Positions 56,813-64,000 of a stretch of DNA of 64,000 bases are shown piece after piece. The notes below the pieces were generated by a model, which searched no databases, was not told where the DNA came from, and saw only the letters and a program-made list of their open reading frames with translations. Position 1 is the stretch's first letter, and the number at the start of each line of letters is the position of its first letter. Both the position numbers and the translations under genes were made by a program. Source of the stretch: Salipiger marinus. Its GTDB lineage: Bacteria; Pseudomonadota; Alphaproteobacteria; Rhodobacterales; Rhodobacteraceae. Location: assembly GCF_900100085.1 (NCBI RefSeq), contig NZ_FNEJ01000002.1, positions 287,805-351,804 on the forward strand. The letters run 5' to 3'.

Positions 56813-59617
56813 TTAATGCGCCTCGGCCCAGCTGCGGCCCTGCCCCGCATCGACGATCAGCGGCACGTCGAGCTTCACCACCGGCTCGGCGGCCGCTTCC
56901 ATCACCTCTCGCGCGGCGGCGATCAGCGGCTCGACGGCATCTTCCTCGACTTCGAACAGCAGTTCGTCATGCACCTGCAGCAGCATCTTGGCGGGCAGGT
57001 CGCGGATCGCCTCCGGCATGCGGATCATGGCGCGGCGGATGATGTCCGCCGCCGTGCCCTGAATCGGCGCGTTGATGGCGGCGCGGCGGGCAAAGCCCGA
57101 TTGCGGCCCCTTGGCGTTGATTTCCGGCGTGTGGATCACCCGGCCAAACAGCGTCTCCACCCGGTCATGGGCTTTGGCGAAGGCGATGGTGTCGTCCATA
57201 TAGGTCTTGATGCCCGGGAAACGCTCGAAATAGCGGTCGATGAAGGCCTGCGCCTCGCCTCGGGGAATGCGCAGGTTGCGCGCCAGACCAAAGCCGGAAA
57301 TGCCGTAGATCACGCCAAAGTTGATGGCCTTGGCCCGCCTGCGCACTTCAGAGGTCATCTGGTCCATGGGCACGCCGAACATTTCCGACGCGGTCATGGC
57401 GTGGATGTCCTGCCCGTCGCGGAACGCCTCTTTCAGCGCGTCGATCTGCGCCATATGCGCAAGGATGCGCAGTTCGATCTGGCTGTAATCGAGGCTGACC
57501 AGCAGCTTGCCTTCGGGCGCGACAAAGGCTTCGCGGATGCGGCGCCCCTCTTCGGACCGGACGGGGATGTTCTGCAGGTTGGGCTCGGTCGAGGCAAGCC
57601 GCCCGGTATTCGCCCCCGCAATGCTGTAAGACGTATGCACGCGCCCGGTTTCGGGGTTGATATGCTCCTGCAGCGCATCGGTATAGGTGGATTTCAGCTT
57701 GGACAGCTGCCGCCAGTCCAGCACCCGCGCGGGCAGTTCGTGTTCGGTCGCCAGATCCTCCAGCACGTCCGCCCCGGTGGCATAGGCGCCGGTCTTGCCC
57801 TTCTTGCCGCCTTCGATCCCCATCTTGTCAAAGAGGATTTCGCCCAGCTGTTTCGGCGACCCCACGTTGAAGGTCTCGCCCGCCAGCGCGTGAATCTCTT
57901 CCTCAAGCTGCGCCATTTTCTGCGCAAAGGCGCCCGACATGCGCGACAGCGTGGCGCGGTCGACCTGCACCCCGTGCATTTCCATCTGCGCCAGAACCGG
58001 CACCAGCGGGCGTTCCAGCCCCTCATAAACCCGGGTGACATGGGCGCGGTGCAGGCGCGGCTTCAGCACCTGCCACAGCCGCAGGGTGATGTCGGCATCC
58101 TCGGCGGCGTATTTCACCGCCTCGGCAATCGGCACTTCGGCAAAGGTGATCTGGCTCTTGCCCGACCCCAGCAGCGATTTGATCGGGATCGGCGTGTGCG
58201 ACAGATACCGTTCGGACAGCGCATCCATGCCATGCCCGTGCATCCCCGCATGCAGCGCATAAGAGATCAGCATGGTGTCGTCGATGGGCGCCACCGCGAT
58301 GCCGTAGCGCGCCAGCACCTTGGCATCGTATTTCATGTTCTGCCCGATCTTCAGGACCGCGGGATCCTCCAGCAGCGGCTTCAGCAGATCCAGCGCCTGC
58401 TGCAGGGGCATCTGCCCCTCGGCCAGATCGCCGCCGCCAAACAGATCGCCGCCCTGCCCCAGCTTGTGGCCCAGCGGGATGTAACAGGCCCGCCCCGCCA
58501 CACAGCACAGCGACACCCCCACCAGATCGCAGGTCATTTCGTTAAGCCCGGTGGTTTCGGTATCCACCGCCACCCAGCCCAGGTCCCGCGCCTCGGCGAT
58601 CCATGCCGCCAGTTCAGCGGCGTCCCTGACCCAGACATACCCCTCGGGGTCGATGGCGGGCAGATCGGGGGCCGTCTCAGGCGCGCCCTCGGCAGCCTGC
58701 GGCGCCTCGGCGATCACCGGCGGCTCGGTCCCCAGCGCATCGGCGATGCGCTTCGATAGGGTGCGGAATTCCATCTCGGCCAGAAAGGTCAGCAGGCGCT
58801 GCGGATCGGGCTCGCGCACTTCCAGATCGTCCAGCGTAAAATCCAGCGGCGTGGCGCAGTCGAGCTGCACCAGCCGCTTCGACATCTCGATCTGGGCGCG
58901 CTTTTCGATCAGGGTCTCGCGGCGCTTCGGCTGCTTGATCTCCGCCGCGCGGTCCAGCAGCGCCTCCAGCGTGCCATATTCGGAAATGAGCTGTGCTGCG
59001 GTCTTGATGCCGATGCCCGGAGCGCCGGGCACGTTGTCGACGGAATCGCCCGCCAGCGCCTGCACATCCACCACCTGCTCCGGCCAGACGCCGAATTTCT
59101 CGAACACGCCGTCGCGGTCGATGCGGCGGTTTTTCATGGCGTCGAGCATTTCCACCCCGTCGCCCACCAGCTGCATCAGATCCTTGTCGGAGCTGATGAT
59201 GGTGACGCGCCCGCCCGCCTCGCGCGCCTGACAGGCCAGCGTGGCGATGATGTCATCGGCCTCGTAGCCTTCCAGTTCCTTACAGGCGATGTTGAAGGCT
59301 TCGGTGGCGCGGCGGGTCAGCGGGATCTGCGGGCGCAGATCTTCCGGCATGGCCTCGCGGTTGGCCTTGTAGAGATCGTAAAGGTCGTTGCGGAAGGTGT
59401 GGCTGCCCTTGTCGAAGATCACCGCCACATGGGTGGGCGCCTCGGGGCCGGAACTGTCCTCGACGTATTTCTGCAGCATGTTGCAGAAGCCCGCGACTGC
59501 CCCGATCGGCAGCCCGTCGGATTTCCGCGTGAGCGGCGGCAGCGCGTGATAGGCGCGGAAGATGAAGGCCGATCCGTCGATCAGGTGCAGGTGGCAGCCC
59601 TTGCCGAACTGGGTCAT
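56813..59617 (-). CDS. polA: DNA polymerase I
   Basis: Pol I fills gaps in repair and removes RNA primers. The 934-aa protein contains the 5'-3' exonuclease domain (1-290, HLIDGSAFIFRAYHALPP), the 3'-5' exonuclease domain (about 330-500, VDTETTGLNEM), and the polymerase with motif A LDYSQIELRIL, motif B RRAKAINFGVIYG and motif C QVHDELLFEV. All three look complete. A repeat element lies upstream. Confidence 0.96.
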   Translation of the reverse strand: MTQFGKGCHLHLIDGSAFIFRAYHALPPLTRKSDGLPIGAVAGFCNMLQKYVEDSSGPEAPTHVAVIFDKGSHTFRNDLYDLYKANREAMPEDLRPQIPLTRRATEAFNIACKELEGYEADDIIATLACQAREAGGRVTIISSDKDLMQLVGDGVEMLDAMKNRRIDRDGVFEKFGVWPEQVVDVQALAGDSVDNVPGAPGIGIKTAAQLISEYGTLEALLDRAAEIKQPKRRETLIEKRAQIEMSKRLVQLDCATPLDFTLDDLEVREPDPQRLLTFLAEMEFRTLSKRIADALGTEPPVIAEAPQAAEGAPETAPDLPAIDPEGYVWVRDAAELAAWIAEARDLGWVAVDTETTGLNEMTCDLVGVSLCCVAGRACYIPLGHKLGQGGDLFGGGDLAEGQMPLQQALDLLKPLLEDPAVLKIGQNMKYDAKVLARYGIAVAPIDDTMLISYALHAGMHGHGMDALSERYLSHTPIPIKSLLGSGKSQITFAEVPIAEAVKYAAEDADITLRLWQVLKPRLHRAHVTRVYEGLERPLVPVLAQMEMHGVQVDRATLSRMSGAFAQKMAQLEEEIHALAGETFNVGSPKQLGEILFDKMGIEGGKKGKTGAYATGADVLEDLATEHELPARVLDWRQLSKLKSTYTDALQEHINPETGRVHTSYSIAGANTGRLASTEPNLQNIPVRSEEGRRIREAFVAPEGKLLVSLDYSQIELRILAHMAQIDALKEAFRDGQDIHAMTASEMFGVPMDQMTSEVRRRAKAINFGVIYGISGFGLARNLRIPRGEAQAFIDRYFERFPGIKTYMDDTIAFAKAHDRVETLFGRVIHTPEINAKGPQSGFARRAAINAPIQGTAADIIRRAMIRMPEAIRDLPAKMLLQVHDELLFEVEEDAVEPLIAAAREVMEAAAEPVVKLDVPLIVDAGQGRSWAEAH

Positions 59618-59701
59618 GTCGCGTCTCCCTTGGCCTTGCGCATGGGGTCTGGTTTGCCACGGGCGCGGCCCGGCTGCCAGAGCTTATCGGGGAGAGGCAG
59701 G

Positions 59702-59785
59702 CCGGGGGCGCTGCCCCCGGACCCCCGGGATATTTCTGGTCAGAAGGAAAGCGGGGAGAGGCTTCTTCTGACCTCAAATATCCCC
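59702..59785 (+). repeat. Dispersed intergenic repeat element, copy B (palindromic)
   Basis: The left part copies the element at 24923-24970: a hairpin (59702-59709 with 59713-59720, loop GCT) and an identical 24-base tail (59723-59746). After 16 bases an inverted partner (59763-59785) matches most of the tail in reverse complement, so the whole forms a large imperfect stem-loop. Lies between mbfA and polA. Confidence 0.75.
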
Positions 59786-59838
59786 GCCGGAGGCAGGCCG
59801 GAGTGTGACGTTGCGCAGGGCGAGGGCATGGGCCACGC

Positions 59839-60813
59839 TCAGCCGCTGCCGATCAGCACCCCTGCCGCCAGCACCAGCCCGCCGCCAAGCACGACCTGCA
59901 GCGCGGCGCGGAAGAACGGCGTTTCCATGTAACGGTTCTGGATCCACGCGATGGCCCAGAGTTCGATAAAGACAATGACCCAGGCAAGGATGGTCGCGGT
60001 CCAGAAATGCGGGATCAGATAGGGCAGCGCATGGCCCAGCCCGCCCACGGCGGTCATCACCCCCGAGGAGAGCCCGCGTTTCAACGGAGAGCCGCGGCCC
60101 GACAGCGCGCCATCATCCGAGGCGGCTTCGGTAAAGCCCATGGAGATCCCCGCCCCCACCGACGCGGCAAGCCCGACCTGAAACGTCGTCCAGGTGTCCT
60201 GCGTGGCGAAGGCCACCGCAAAGATCGGCGCCAGCGTGGAGACCGAGCCATCCATGAGCCCGGCGAGGCCGGGCTGCACCCAGGTCAGCACGAACTGGCG
60301 GTGCGCGCTGCGGTCCTCTGCCGCGCGGACATCCGGGCTCAGATGCGTCTGGGCCAGATCCTCGGCGCGGGCTTCGTGTCCGGCCTCGGCCACGGCCAGA
60401 TCGCCCAGAAGCTTGCGGGTGGCGGCGTCGGTCACGCGCTGTGCGGCCTCCTGATAGAAGCGGCAGGCGTCCCGTTCCATCCCGGCGGCCTCCTCGCGGA
60501 TCCGGTCCAGCGACAGGTTGGTCATCAGCCAGACCGGACGGCGGGGATAATATCCCGCCACATGGTCGCGGCGGATCAGCGGGATGATCTCGCCGAACCG
60601 GATGCGGTGCGCCGCGATCAGCGCCTGCCGGTGGCCGTCTTCCTCCTCGGCCATGCCGTCAAAGACCCGGGCCGTGTCGGGATGATCCGGGCGCAGGCGT
60701 TCGGCATAGCTGCGATAGATGCGGGCGTCGTCCTCTTCCGAGGAGATGGCGAGCGCGAGGATTTCCTGCTCGCTCAGATCGTCGAACCGGCGCCTGTGGG
60801 GAAAAAAGCGCAT
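59839..60813 (-). CDS. mbfA: Membrane-bound ferritin A (erythrin-VIT1 fusion)
   Basis: The 324-aa protein combines an N-terminal rubrerythrin-like diiron domain (about 10-155; EE at 26-27, EEEDGH at 56-61, EE at 107-108, EAGH at 143-146) with a C-terminal VIT1/CCC1-like membrane domain (about 170-324). MbfA proteins export or detoxify iron in alphaproteobacteria and are repressed by Irr when iron is scarce. An Irr-type palindrome lies 14 bases upstream of the ATG. Confidence 0.9.
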   Translation of the reverse strand: MRFFPHRRRFDDLSEQEILALAISSEEDDARIYRSYAERLRPDHPDTARVFDGMAEEEDGHRQALIAAHRIRFGEIIPLIRRDHVAGYYPRRPVWLMTNLSLDRIREEAAGMERDACRFYQEAAQRVTDAATRKLLGDLAVAEAGHEARAEDLAQTHLSPDVRAAEDRSAHRQFVLTWVQPGLAGLMDGSVSTLAPIFAVAFATQDTWTTFQVGLAASVGAGISMGFTEAASDDGALSGRGSPLKRGLSSGVMTAVGGLGHALPYLIPHFWTATILAWVIVFIELWAIAWIQNRYMETPFFRAALQVVLGGGLVLAAGVLIGSG

Positions 60814-60826
60814 GTCAGCCTCTTGT

Positions 60827-60841
60827 TTAGAATGATTCTAA
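60827..60841. promoter_or_regulatory. Iron-control element (Irr/ICE box) at mbfA
   Basis: TTAGAATGATTCTAA is a 7-1-7 perfect palindrome, and preceded by T gives TTTAGAAT-ATTCTAA, matching the alphaproteobacterial ICE consensus TTTAGAANNRTTCTAA. It lies 14-28 bases before the mbfA start codon, overlapping where RNA polymerase must bind, so repression is expected. Fur-type binding cannot be ruled out. Confidence 0.8.
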
Positions 60842-60904
60842 TATACAGGCCGATCCGCGATCGGCAATGGTCAAAGCGTCGCGGGGGCCGGGTTGCCCGC
60901 ACTG

Positions 60905-60916
60905 AACCGTTCGGTT
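60905..60916. promoter_or_regulatory. Palindromic operator candidate for the TetR regulator
   Basis: AACCG-TT-CGGTT forms a perfect inverted repeat with 5-base arms, 29 bases upstream of the TetR-type gene. TetR regulators often bind such sites near their own start. Confidence 0.5.
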
Positions 60917-60944
60917 TAAGATTGCCCAGCAAGGGAGTTTCTGG

Positions 60945-61562
60945 ATGGGGACCGAGACGGCGGCGGTGCGGCGCGGGCGCAAGTTCGATCAGGTGCTGGA
61001 AGGCGCGCGCGAGGTCTTCCTGCGCGACGGCTTCGAGGGCGCCAATGTCGATGACATCGCGCGCGCTGCGGGTGTGTCCAAGGCCACGCTCTACAGCTAT
61101 TTTCCGGACAAGCGGCTGCTGTTCATGGAAATGGCCACGCGCCAGTGCCAGCGGCAGGCGGACGAGGCGCTGATGACCATCGAGTCGGGCCGTCCGCCCG
61201 CCGAGGTCCTGCCCCGCGTCGCGCGCAGCTTTCTGGGCTTCGTGCTGTCCGATATGGGGCAGCGCATCTTTCGCATCTGCGTCGCCGAAGCCGACCGCTT
61301 TCCCGATCTGGGGCAGAAATTCTACCAGAGCGGCCCGATGCTGATGAAGCGCAAGCTGCTGGACTATATGGCGGCGGCGGCGGCGCGGGGCGAGCTGCAC
61401 ACGCCCGATCCGGACCTGGCCGCCGACCAGTTCGTGGAGCTGTGCAAGGCCGATCTGTGGGCCAAGCTGGTCTTTGGCCTGCGCGTCAGCTTCACCGAGG
61501 CGGAAATCGCGCGCGTGGTCGAGGGCGCGGTGGCCACCTTCCTCGCGCGCTATGGGCGCTGA
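60945..61562 (+). CDS. TetR/AcrR-family transcriptional regulator
   Basis: The 205-aa regulator has an N-terminal TetR HTH (about 18-65; EGANVDDIARAAGVSKATLYSYFPDK) and a variable ligand domain. It is divergent from mbfA, 131 bases apart, and the operator candidate lies in between. The target genes are unknown; regulating mbfA or an efflux gene elsewhere are both possible. Confidence 0.88.
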   Translation: MGTETAAVRRGRKFDQVLEGAREVFLRDGFEGANVDDIARAAGVSKATLYSYFPDKRLLFMEMATRQCQRQADEALMTIESGRPPAEVLPRVARSFLGFVLSDMGQRIFRICVAEADRFPDLGQKFYQSGPMLMKRKLLDYMAAAAARGELHTPDPDLAADQFVELCKADLWAKLVFGLRVSFTEAEIARVVEGAVATFLARYGR

Positions 61563-62273
61563 TCAGTCGATCCGGCGCACCAGAAGCTGGTTGCCCGGGC
61601 CGCGCTTGGTCTCGAACACTTTCAGCTCCGCCACCAGATCAGAGAGCTTGCGCTTGCCGTAGCTGCGCGTGTCGAAATCGGGATTGGCGGCGGTGATGAA
61701 CTGGCCAAGCTGGCCAAGGGTGTACCAGTCGTCATCCTGTTCGATGCCGTCCATCGCGGTGAAGATCAGCTTGCGCGCCTCGTCCAGCCCGCCGCTGGTC
61801 TGCGCGGGCTTGGCCCCTTCGGTCTTTTCCGGGGCGCCGCCGAGGTTTTCCAGAAAGATGAAGCGCTTGCAGGCCTTGCGGAAGGCATCGGGGGTTTTCT
61901 GCATGCCCATGCCATAGACATCCAGACCCTGTTCCCGGATGCGGCTGGCGAGCCGGGTGAAATCGCTGTCGGAACTGACCAGCACGAACCCGTCGAAGCG
62001 GCCGGTATGCATCAGATCCATCGCATCGATCACCAGCGCGATGTCAGAGGCGTTCTTGCCCACCGTATTGGCGGGCTGGTGATGCGGGACCAGCCCGAAT
62101 TCCGCCGTCACCTTGGACCAGCCCGCCATCTGGCTGCTGGAAAAATCGCCGTAACAGCGCCGCACGCTGGCTTCGCCAAGGCTGGCGATCTCGTCAAAGA
62201 TGGCGCGGGTGTATTTCGGAGAGGTATTGTCGGCGTCGATCAGGATCGCCAGAAGGCGGGTCGTATCGGTCAT
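61563..62273 (-). CDS. NYN-domain protein with C-terminal winged-helix (LOTUS/OST-HTH-like) domain
   Basis: The 236-aa protein starts with a PIN-like NYN ribonuclease domain (LIDADNTSP with catalytic D14-D16; VSSDSDFTRLASR), about residues 1-140, and ends with a region (about 165-236; DDWYTLGQLGQFITAANPDFD) that resembles the OST-HTH/LOTUS fold. ATG 62273 overlaps the stop of the GNAT gene (ATGA). The family is thought to act on RNA, but specificity is unknown. Confidence 0.82.
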   Translation of the reverse strand: MTDTTRLLAILIDADNTSPKYTRAIFDEIASLGEASVRRCYGDFSSSQMAGWSKVTAEFGLVPHHQPANTVGKNASDIALVIDAMDLMHTGRFDGFVLVSSDSDFTRLASRIREQGLDVYGMGMQKTPDAFRKACKRFIFLENLGGAPEKTEGAKPAQTSGGLDEARKLIFTAMDGIEQDDDWYTLGQLGQFITAANPDFDTRSYGKRKLSDLVAELKVFETKRGPGNQLLVRRID

Positions 62274-62791
62274 GTGTCGTCTCCTTCGGAGGGGTCCGCC
62301 CCAAGCGCCCGGAACATCACAAGCGCGTCCACATACCCGTCCTGCGGGTGATGGAAGGCCTGCGGCAGGCGCCCGACGATGTCGAACCCGGCACGCTGCC
62401 AAGTCTGCACCGCGCGGGTGTTGGTCGAAACCACAAAATTGAATTGCATTGCGCGAAAGCCGAGGCCGCGCGCCGTGTCGAGGGCATGGGCCAGCATCCG
62501 CCGCGCCACGCCCCGGCCCCGGGCCTCCGGATGGGTGACGAAGCCGCAGTTGCACACATGCGACCCGCCGCCCTTCTGGTTGCGCTGAAGGTAGTAGCTG
62601 CCCAGCACCCCGCCCTCGTCCAGCACGAAGACATGGCGTTCGGGCCCGGTCCAGTAGGCCAGCGCCGCCTCGCGCGAGATGTCGGGATCGATGGCATAGG
62701 TGTCGCCCGCGCGGAACACCGGCCCCAGCATCTGCCAGAGCGCGTCGTGATCGGCGGGGGTGGCGGGGCGAAGGCAGGATGCGTCGGTCAT
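62270..62791 (-). CDS. GNAT-family N-acetyltransferase
   Basis: The 173-aa protein has the acetyl-CoA-binding pattern of GNAT proteins, including the RGRGVARRMLAHALDTARGLGF core. Start ATG 62791 overlaps the stop of the channel gene, and its stop overlaps the NYN gene, so it is the middle of a coupled trio. Acceptor unknown. Confidence 0.86.
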   Translation of the reverse strand: MTDASCLRPATPADHDALWQMLGPVFRAGDTYAIDPDISREAALAYWTGPERHVFVLDEGGVLGSYYLQRNQKGGGSHVCNCGFVTHPEARGRGVARRMLAHALDTARGLGFRAMQFNFVVSTNTRAVQTWQRAGFDIVGRLPQAFHHPQDGYVDALVMFRALGADPSEGDDT

Positions 62792-63555
62792 GGCTGGCCC
62801 TCTGTATCGATATGGATGACCGATCCGCAATGCTTGCAATGCACGGCATCGGCGTCATGCAGGCTCAGCCCGCAGCTGTGGCATTCCTCCCGCACTTTCG
62901 ACGGGCGGAACAGCACCTGCGCCAGCCGCAGGAACAGCGTGACGCCAAAGATCATCACCACGACCGAGATCAGCCGCCCCCATGTGCCCGGCAGCACGAT
63001 GTCGCCAAAGCCGGTGGTGGTCAGCGTGGTGACGGTAAAATAGAGCGCGTCCAAATAGTTGGAGATGTCGGGATTGCTGCGGAACTGCGTGGCATAGATC
63101 AGCCCGGTCATCACGAACAGGAAGACCCCCAGATTGGTGCCCGCCATCAGCACCTCGCTGTTGTTGCGCAGGAACGGAATGTCCCGCCGCAGCCGCGTGG
63201 TCAGCTGGTAGCTGTGCAGCAGCCGCAGCGTGCGCAGCACCCGCAGAAAGCCCAAGCCCTCGCCGGTGAGCGGCGCAAGGAAGGACAGCATCGCCACCAG
63301 ATCGGCCAGCGTGGCGAAGCGCAGGAAAAACCGCATCTTCTGCCGTTCGATCAGCAACCTTGCGAGGAAATCGACCAGAATCACCACGCCGAACGCGGTA
63401 TCCACGCCACGGATCAGCGGGCCGTGCTGGCTGAAGGATGTGGCGATCACATAGATGATCGTCGCGATGTCAAAGGCCAGCAGCGCATAGCGGAAGCGAT
63501 GCGCCCGGTCCGAGGTGCCTTCGTAAAGCTCGCGCACCGCGGCGAGCCTGCTCAT
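62788..63555 (-). CDS. Voltage-gated-type cation channel with C-terminal zinc ribbon
   Basis: The 255-aa protein has six membrane segments, with an S4-like helix bearing Arg every third residue (RVLRTLRLL, 105-113). The pore helix ends in TTTGFGD (179-185), where the standard potassium filter is TVGYGD, a variant filter. The C-terminus adds CHSCG and CKHCG (C225, C228, C240, C243), a zinc ribbon not usual in this family. It heads a coupled trio with a GNAT protein and a NYN protein. Confidence 0.85.
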   Translation of the reverse strand: MSRLAAVRELYEGTSDRAHRFRYALLAFDIATIIYVIATSFSQHGPLIRGVDTAFGVVILVDFLARLLIERQKMRFFLRFATLADLVAMLSFLAPLTGEGLGFLRVLRTLRLLHSYQLTTRLRRDIPFLRNNSEVLMAGTNLGVFLFVMTGLIYATQFRSNPDISNYLDALYFTVTTLTTTGFGDIVLPGTWGRLISVVVMIFGVTLFLRLAQVLFRPSKVREECHSCGLSLHDADAVHCKHCGSVIHIDTEGQP

Positions 63556-63655
63556 GGGGACATGCCTTCATCCATGCTGCGGGATATGCGGCGGCGCGGG
63601 CGCGCGGCAAGTCCTGCCGCAAGGCGCGCTGGGGCGCCCTGCGGCAGAAGATGGC

Positions 63656-64000
<345 letters not shown>

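Noticed and set aside
59618..59838. Whether the repeat-bearing gap encodes a small protein
   Set aside because: The open frames are short, repeat-derived and without a ribosome site; the region is explained by copy B of the repeat.
60945..61562. TetR regulator as a plasmid or transposon resistance gene
   Set aside because: No resistance or efflux gene is adjacent, and the composition matches the chromosome.

Overview
The window looks like a chromosomal segment of a GC-rich alphaproteobacterium, most likely of the Rhodobacteraceae/Paracoccaceae group. Pointers are the very GC-rich third codon positions, an Irr-type iron box in front of a membrane-bound ferritin (mbfA), a YlxR-L7Ae fusion between nusA and infB, a DUF465 protein, and copies of an intergenic repeat with the core CCCCGGGATATTTCTGG that I associate with this family. 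The genus cannot be fixed from sequence alone. I see no prophage, insertion sequence, CRISPR array, rRNA or tRNA.

Layout. 0-5 kb: tRNA methyltransferase, DUF2007, a long-chain polyprenyl diphosphate synthase, ispE and a TPR exported protein (isoprenoid and housekeeping genes). 5-11 kb: a binding-protein-dependent ABC transporter behind a Pho-box-like repeat, then a class V aminotransferase. 11-18 kb: a sugar ABC transporter (GtsABCD/UgpC-like) with a divergent OmpR-type two-component system, and a zinc peptidase. 18.5-24 kb: rimP-nusA-ylxR-infB. 24-34 kb: an unlisted 42-aa ORF, mutT, argJ, a parvulin, secA, two exported proteins (one a phosphate-binding-protein/OmpA fusion) and radC. 33-37 kb: dnaK-dnaJ with a heat-shock-type promoter, and alkB.

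37-48 kb is the main accessory region: an ABC-2 polysaccharide-export permease, cysQ, four glycosyltransferases, galU, galE and a tandem-domain sulfotransferase, all but the permease on one strand with tight spacing. A lipid-carrier sugar transferase of the ExoY/WcaJ type follows at 52.6 kb. CysQ removes PAP, the product of PAPS-dependent sulfotransferases, so the locus may make a sulfated surface or extracellular polysaccharide. This is the most interesting system in the window, but the function is inferred from context.

48-64 kb: ptsN, hpf and lptBAC (the usual rpoN neighbourhood, without rpoN), a ribonuclease D-like exonuclease, an OmpA lipoprotein, an Ada-like AraC/alkyltransferase, nth, a PfkB kinase, polA, mbfA with its Irr box, a TetR regulator with a palindromic operator, a translationally coupled trio (ion channel with zinc ribbon, GNAT acetyltransferase, NYN-domain protein), and the C-terminal end of a class III alcohol dehydrogenase running off the right edge.
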